From positions 42,546,863 to 42,610,862 of the forward strand of contig ML660201.1 of the NCBI GenBank assembly GCA_007570785.1: DNA of 64,000 nt. Reading direction: 5' to 3'. This document shows positions 58,298 to 64,000 of this stretch, piece by piece. The first letter of the stretch is position 1. The number at the start of each line of letters is the position of its first letter. The DNA is from Antilocapra americana. Lineage: Eukaryota > Chordata > Mammalia > Artiodactyla > Antilocapridae. The translations under genes were made by a program, and so were the position numbers. The notes below the pieces were generated by a model. It saw only the letters and a list, made by a program, of their open reading frames with translations, was not told where the DNA came from and did not search any database.

Positions 58298-61200
58298 ATG
58301 GCAATAGGAACACATATATCAATAATTACTTTAAATGTAAATGGGTTAAATTCTCCAACCAAAACACACAGACTGGATGAATGGAAAGAAAAACAAGACC
58401 CAAACATATGCTGTCTACAAAAACTGACTTCAGACCTAAAGACACATATAGACTGAAAGTGAGAGGACGGAAAAATATATTCCATGCAAATGGGAAGCAA
58501 AAGAAAGCTGGAGTATCAATCCTCATATCAGAAAAAATAGACCTTAAAATAAAGAAGATTTACAAGCAATAAGGAAGTACACTACATAATGATCAAGGGA
58601 TCAACCCAAGAGGAAGACATAACAATTGTAAATATCTAAGCATCCAACACAGGAGCACATCAATACATGAAATAAACACCAATGGACATAAAAAGAGAAA
58701 CTGACAGTAACACAATAATAGTAGGAGACTTTAACACCCCACTCACACCAATGGACAGATCATAAAAACAGAAAACTAATAAGGAAATACAAGTCTTAAA
58801 TGAAACTTTAGATGAGATGAATCTCATTGATATCTTCAGGACATTCCATCCAAATGGAGAAGAATACACCTTCTTCTAAAGTGCAAATAGAATATTCTCC
58901 AGGATAGACCACAAATCTCTTGGGTCACAAATCAAACCTCAGGAAATTTAAGAAAACTGAAATCATATCAAGCATCTTCTCCAACCACAATGCTATAAGA
59001 CTAGGTATCAATTACAAGGAAAAAACTGTAAGAAACACAAACACATGGAGATTAAACAATGTGTTTCTAAATAATCAACAGGTTACTGAAAAAATCAAAA
59101 GGGAAATCAAAAAATTTCTAGAAACAAATGACAATGAAAACAGGAATACTCAAAACCTATGGGATGTAGCAAAGGAAGTTCTAAGAGGGAAGTTGATAGC
59201 CATACAATCCTACCTCAAGAAACAAGAAAAACATTGAGTAGACAACTGAACTTTACACCTAAAACAACTGGGAAAAGAAGAACAAAAAACCCAAAAATTA
59301 GTAGAAGGAAATAAATCATAAAGATCCAATTAGAAAGAAATGAAAAAGAAATGAAAGAAAGAATAGTAATTATTAATAAAACTAAAAGCTGGTTCTTTGA
59401 GAAGATAAACAAAATTGACAACCTTTAGACAGACACATCAAGAAAAAAGAGAGAATAATCAAATGAATAAAATTAGAAATGAAAAATAAGAGATTACAAC
59501 AGACAATGCAGAAATACAAAGGATTATAAGAGAATACTATGAACAACTACATGGCAATAAAATGGATAACCTGGAAGAAATGGACAGATTCTTAGAAAAA
59601 TTCAATATTCCAAGACTGAACCAGGAAGAAATAGAAATTATGAACAATCCAATTACCAGCTCTCAAATTGAAGCTGTGATTAAAAAAAACTCCCCCAAAA
59701 CTAAAGCCCAGGACCAGATGGCTTCACAGAATTCTATCAAACATTTAGAGAAGAGCTAATGCCTATCCTTCTAAACTCTTTCAAAAAATTGCAGAGGAAG
59801 GAACACTTCCAAACTCATTCTATGGGGCCACCTTCACCCTGATACTAAAACCACACAAAGACAACACACACACAAAAAAAACTACATACCACTTTCACTG
59901 ATTAATATAGATGCAAAAATCATTAACAAAATTTTAGCAAACAGAATACAGTAGCAAATCAAAAAGCTCATACACCATGATCAAGTTGGGTTTATTCCAG
60001 GAATAATACATACAAATCAATCAATATGATACACCATAGTAACACATTGAAAGAGAAAAACCATATGATCATCTCAATAGATGCAGAAAAAGCCTTTGAC
60101 AAAATTCAGCACCCATTTATGATTCAGTTTCAGTTCCGTTGCTCAGTCGTGTCCAACTCTTTGTGACCCTATGAACCTCAGCACGCCAGGCCTCCCTGTC
60201 CATCACCAACTCCCAGAGTCCACCCAAACCCATGTCCATCAAGTCGGTGATAGAAGGCTCAAACTACTGCACAACTACCATTTATAATTAACACTCTTCA
60301 AAAAATGGGCATAGAAGGGACTTATCCCAACATAGGAAAGGCCATATATGATAAGCCTACATCAAACATTATTCTCAATGGTGAAAAAGTGAAAGCATTC
60401 CCCCTAACATAAGGAACAAGACAAGGGTGTCCACTTTCACCACTATTATTCAACACAGTTCTGAAGTCCTAGCTATAGCAATCAGAGGAGAAAAAGAAAT
60501 AAAAGAAACCCAGATCACAAAAGAAGCAGCAAAGCTCTCACTGTTTGCAGGTGACATGATACTGTATATAGAAAAGGTTAAAGATACTATCATAAAATTA
60601 TTAGAGCTAATCAGTGAATTTAGCAAAGTTGCAGGATACAAAGTAAATACACAGAAATCATTTGTATTTCTATATACTAACAAGGAAAAATAAGACAGAG
60701 AAATTATCCTTAATGGTGAATCAATCCAATTCACCATTGCAACAAAAAGAATTAAATATCTAGGAATAAGCTTACATAAGGAGGCAAAAGGACTGTACAC
60801 AGAAAATTATAAGACACTGATGAAAGAAATCAAAGATGACATAAACAGATGGAGAGATACTCCATGTTCCTGGGTAGGAAGAATCAATATTTTGAAAATG
60901 TCTATACTACCAAATGCAATCTACAGATTCAGTGTGATCCCTATCAAATCACCAATGGCATTTTTCACAGAACTAAAACAATAAATTTCACAATTCATAT
61001 GGAAACACAAAAGACCCTGAATAGCCAAAACAGTCTTGAGAAAGAAGAATGGAGCTGGAGGAATCAGCCTTCCTGATTTCAAATTATACTACAAAGCTAC
61101 AGTCATCAAGACTGCATGGTACTGGCACAAAAAACAGAAATACAGACCAATGGAACAACATAGAAAGCCAAGAAATAAACCCATGCACCTATGAGTACAT

Positions 61201-62243
61201 CATTTTTAACAAAAGAGGCAAGCATATACAAAGGGACAAAGACAGCCTCTTCAATAACTGGTGCTGGGAAAACTGAACAGCTACGTATAAAAGAATGAAA
61301 TTAGAATACTTCTTAATACTATATACAAAGATAAAATGGATTAAAGACCTAAATGTAAGACCAGAAACTATAAAACTCCTAGAGGAAAACAGGCAGAAAA
61401 CTCAATGACATAAATCAAAGCAAGATCCTCTGTGACCCACCTCCTAGAGTAATGGAAATAAAACCAAAAGTAAAGAAGTGGGACCTAATTAAACTTAAAA
61501 GCTTTTGCAACAGTAAAGGAAAACAAGGTGAAAAGACAACCCTCAGAATGGGAGAAAACAATAACAAATCAAACAACTGAGAAGGGATTAATTTCCAAAA
61601 TATACAAGCAGCTCATACAACTCAATACCAGAGAAACAAACAACCCAATCAAAATGTGGGGGAAAGACCCTAAACAGACATTTCTCCAAAGAAGACATAC
61701 AGATAGCCAACAAACACATGAAAAGATGCTCAACATTGCTCATTATCAGAGAAATACAAATCAAAACCACAATGAAGTACCATCTCACAATGCTCAGAAT
61801 GGCTGCCATAAAAAAGTCTACAAACAATAAATGCTGGGGAGGGTGTGGAGAAAAAGGAACCCTCTTATGCAGTTGGTGGGAATGCAAACAGTGTGGAGAC
61901 TCCTTAAAAAACTGGAACTAGAACTGCCATACGATCCAGCAATCCCACTGCTGGGCATACGCATCGAGGAAATCAGAATTGAAAGAGACACATGTACCCA
62001 ATGTTCATCACAGCACCATTTACAATAGCCAAGACATGGAAGCAACCTAGATGTCCATCGGCAGACAAATGGATAAGAAAGCTGTGGTACATACACATAA
62101 TGGAATATTACTCAGCTATTAAAAAGAATGCATTTGAATCAGTTCTAATGAGGTGGATGAAACTGGAGCCTATTATACAGAGCAAAGTAAGTTAGAAAGA
62201 AAAACACCAATACAGTATATTGACACATATATATGGAATCTAG
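58298..62243 (+). pseudogene. L1 ORF2 remnant (endonuclease, RT, C-terminal region)
   Basis: ORF2 opens with ATGGCAATAGGAACAC and the endonuclease start ISIITLNVNGLNSPTKTHRL. The reverse transcriptase active-site block near 60540 reads [14 protein letters not shown], with Gly where the family has a catalytic Asp. The C-terminal region at 61718-62195 shows [30 protein letters not shown] and WYIHIMEYYSAIKKN. Many frameshifts and stops, plus a 153-bp BovB insertion within the RT region, show it is inactive. Confidence 0.9.
60124..60276 (-). mobile_element. BovB fragment with 5' inversion, inserted in L1 ORF2
   Basis: 60124-60251 is the reverse complement of the BovB 3' end (ttgctcagtcgtgtccaact, gcctccctgtccatcaccaa, tccatcaagtcggtga). 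60252-60276 then switches to BovB plus-strand sequence from the RT region (gaaggctcaaactactgcac). Flanking repeats are ACCCATTTATGAT at 60111-60123 and ACCATTTATAAT at 60277-60288. Confidence 0.8.
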
Positions 62244-62520
62244 AAAAATGGTAATGATGGCCCTATATGCGAGACAGCAAAAAAGACACAGATGGAAAGA
62301 ACAGACTTTTGGACTCTGTGGGAGAAGGTAAGAGTGGGATGATTTGAGAGAATAGCACTGCAACATGTATATATGTTCAGGATGGGGAACACATGTACTC
62401 CTGTGACTGATTCATGTCAATGTATGGCAGAAATCACCACAATATTGTGAAGTAATTAGTCTCCAATTAAAATACAGGGGAAAAAAAGGGGTATCTTCCT
62501 CCCAGAAAAAAAAAAAAAAA

Positions 62521-62535
62521 GAGAGAGAGAGAGAG
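62521..62535 (+). repeat. (A)n(GA)n junction tract
   Basis: An A run at 62506-62520 followed by a GA repeat separates two L1 3' ends. Confidence 0.9.
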
Positions 62536-62830
62536 AATAGACTTATGGACACAGGGAGAGGGGAGGAGAGAGTGAGGTATATGGCAAGAGTAACATGGAA
62601 ACTTATATTACCATATGTAAAATAGATAGCCAACAGGAATTTCATGTATGGCTCAGGAAACTCAAACGGGCTCTATCTACCATGAAGGGTGGGATGGGGA
62701 GGGAGACGGGAGGGAGGTTCAAAAGGGAGGGGATATATGTATACCTATGGCTGACTCATGTTGACGTTTGACAGAAAGCAACAAAATTTTGTAAAGCAAT
62801 TATCCTTCAATAAAAACATAAAAAGAAAAA
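62536..62830 (+). mobile_element. Second L1 3' end, 5'-truncated
   Basis: This segment is another L1 3' UTR: agacttatggacacagggag, catatgtaaaatagatagcc, ctatggctgactcatgttga, and a tail of aattatccttcaataaaaac with A-rich sequence. It carries a G-rich block at 62688-62732. It differs from the 3' UTR ending at 62500, so it is a separate L1 type, probably inserted in the poly(A) tail of the first. Confidence 0.8.
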
Positions 62831-62835
62831 AAGAA

Positions 62836-62876
62836 AGGAAATCAATGAAACTAAAAGTTGGTTCTTTGAAAAGGTG
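62836..62876 (+). mobile_element. Old L1 ORF2, resumed after nested insertion
   Basis: The sequence aggaaatcaatgaaactaaa, agttggttctttgaaaagg is the ORF2 segment that directly follows the point where the old L1 breaks at 54510. Confidence 0.7.
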
Positions 62877-63499
62877 TATTACAATGAAAAGATATGAAGA
62901 AATAAAATCATTAAAGGAAAAGAGTCACATGGGACAAAGTCCAGAAAAATCCAGATGCATGCCTTCAAGATTTCTCTCACAGTACAATTATTTAAGATGT
63001 AAAAATTCTTCCCGCAATGAACTGTAACAACCCATTTGAAATGTTGCCTACCAGGGAGGCTCAATAAATACTGAGTGTTAAGGATTTTTACTAGGTGTTG
63101 GACATGTAGCAACACTATTTACCAACTTAATACTAACTGAATTTCAGGAGTTCCACACCTAACAACTACAGAGCACACCTTCTTTTCCAGATCATAAAAA
63201 TGGGAATTTAGTATATGGTAAAGATACAAAAAATATCAAGGACATCTAAGAAAAGATAATGTTTAGAAGAATCTTAAAAGATTTTGAAAGTATCTTAACA
63301 CATGTGTAATGGAAGAAAATGACAGAAAAAATTATAAAATATTTTGAAATAAATGATAAAAAAATATTGACAAGATGTAACTAAGAAATTACAGAAAATT
63401 TTATAGAGTTTAAAGTTTATAATAGAAAAGGAGAATTTTTTAAGATGCACAAAGATACTACCTTAAGAAAGAAAACAGAAGAAAAATGTTAAAAAGAAA
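62877..63499. other. Unassigned A-rich sequence between L1 pieces
   Basis: About 600 bp without clear L1 similarity separate two old L1 segments. It includes ctcaataaatactgagtgtt and ggacatgtagcaacactatt. I cannot assign it. Confidence 0.4.
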
Positions 63500-63945
63500 A
63501 AATAAAACAATGGAGATAAAATCAGAAACCAATTAAGCAAAACAAATAACAGGGAAAAAATCAACAATATCAAAAGTTGGTTCTACAATAAGATTAATGA
63601 AATCATAAAACCTACCTAGACTGATGAATAAAAAATAAGAAAGCACAAGATATCAGAATCCTATATGAAAGAGAAAACATTATTAAAGAGCCAACAGATA
63701 ATGAAGAGAGAATGTTATAAAAAAAAGTTACATCAAAATTTTATGTAAAGTTACAGTCAAAATGCTTGAAAAACTGAAATTACCAACACTGACACAGAAA
63801 GAAATATAAAATATGACTGGCTCTAAAAGAGAAATTGAATTCACAATTTATAGTCATGATAAAACAAACAACTCCCGGTTCAGATGCCTTAAATAATGAA
63901 TATTATCAAATAAATAAGGAAAAAATACAAACTATCTTACATGAA
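63500..63945 (+). mobile_element. Old L1 ORF2 fragment
   Basis: L1 ORF2-like motifs with heavy decay: atatcaaaagttggttctac, cctagactgatgaataaaaa, gacacagaaagaaatataaa, gttcagatgccttaaataat. It repeats the gttggttct motif of 62861, so it may be a second old L1 copy. Confidence 0.65.
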
Positions 63946-63946
63946 G

Positions 63947-64000
63947 TGAAAATGAAAGTTGTACCTGACTCTTTACGACCCCATGGACCATACAGTCCAT
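63947..64000 (-). mobile_element. Bov-tA or Bov-A SINE, cut by window end
   Basis: The antisense start reads gtgaaaatgaaagttgtacc, ctttacgaccccatggacca, tacagtccat and continues beyond the window. Confidence 0.85.

Larger units (their letters stand above)
54511..62500 (+). mobile_element. Near-full-length L1 (L1_BT-like), nested in an older L1
   Basis: The element begins with a typical 5' UTR start (aacttggagaacaagatggc) and carries a long 5' UTR, ORF1, ORF2 and a 3' UTR that ends in an A-rich block near 62480-62520. It measures about 8 kb, close to a full-length bovine L1. Both ORFs are broken by stops and frameshifts, so it is dead. A BovB fragment is inserted at 60124-60276. The 5' UTR contains a stretch at 55465-55545 that resembles antisense Bov-tA (gttctccaggcaagaatact); it appears integral to this L1 family, not a separate insertion. 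A T-rich segment spans 56160-56770. Antisense to the host gene. Confidence 0.93.
51530..64000 (-). other. CACNA2D3 intron, 3' part only
   Basis: The intron ends at the TTTATTTCAG acceptor just right of 51529 and extends off the right edge. From 52.1 kb onward it is almost entirely nested LINE sequence. The part at 51530-51900 has no recognised repeat. Confidence 0.85.

Overview
The window is mammalian intronic DNA from a ruminant, most likely a bovid. The diagnosis rests on the repeats: BovB (RTE) LINEs, Bov-tA and Bov-A SINEs, CHR-type tRNA-derived SINEs and a bovine-type L1 (L1_BT-like) occur together. I cannot name the species from the sequence alone.

One real gene is present. Four coding exons on the minus strand belong to CACNA2D3, which encodes the alpha2delta-3 auxiliary subunit of voltage-gated calcium channels. 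Transcription runs from high to low coordinates. In transcript order the exons are 51367-51529, 6451-6582, 694-754 and 449-599. They join in frame through phases +1, +1, 0 and give a continuous stretch of about 169 residues, covering the region before the VWA domain and the start of that domain with its metal-binding DVSGS motif. The introns between them are about 44.8 kb, 5.7 kb and only 94 nt. Partial introns run off both ends of the window.

Everything else is intron, largely old and younger transposable elements. From left to right: 1-6.6 kb has the three downstream exons plus MaLR LTR, L2 and BovB fragments. 6.6-19 kb has scattered L2, MIR, CHR, a MaLR LTR, copies of an unnamed ancient repeat, and two dinucleotide microsatellites. 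19-29 kb has a BovB 3' end, an L1 3' end, CHR and Bov-tA SINEs, a MaLR LTR, a MER5A-like DNA transposon and an antisense L1 piece. 29-41 kb is mostly unrecognised single-copy sequence with MIRs, two Bov SINEs and L2. 41.5-46.3 kb holds a 5'-truncated L1 with clean target duplications, then a 2.3-kb BovB flanked by an unusually long 78-bp direct repeat. 46-51.4 kb has MIRs, a CHR SINE and a Bov-tA. 52-64 kb is a nest: an old L1 split by a near-full-length L1, which itself carries an inverted BovB fragment and a second L1 3' end at its tail.

I found no second host gene, RNA gene, CRISPR array, operon or undescribed system. Open reading frames inside the introns are mostly chance ORFs or remnants of LINE proteins. 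The points most worth a second look are the long duplication around the BovB, the nested L1 structure, the 94-nt intron with weak splice sites, a five-tract G-quadruplex motif, and a patch near 20.4-20.8 kb that might be a decayed retrocopy.
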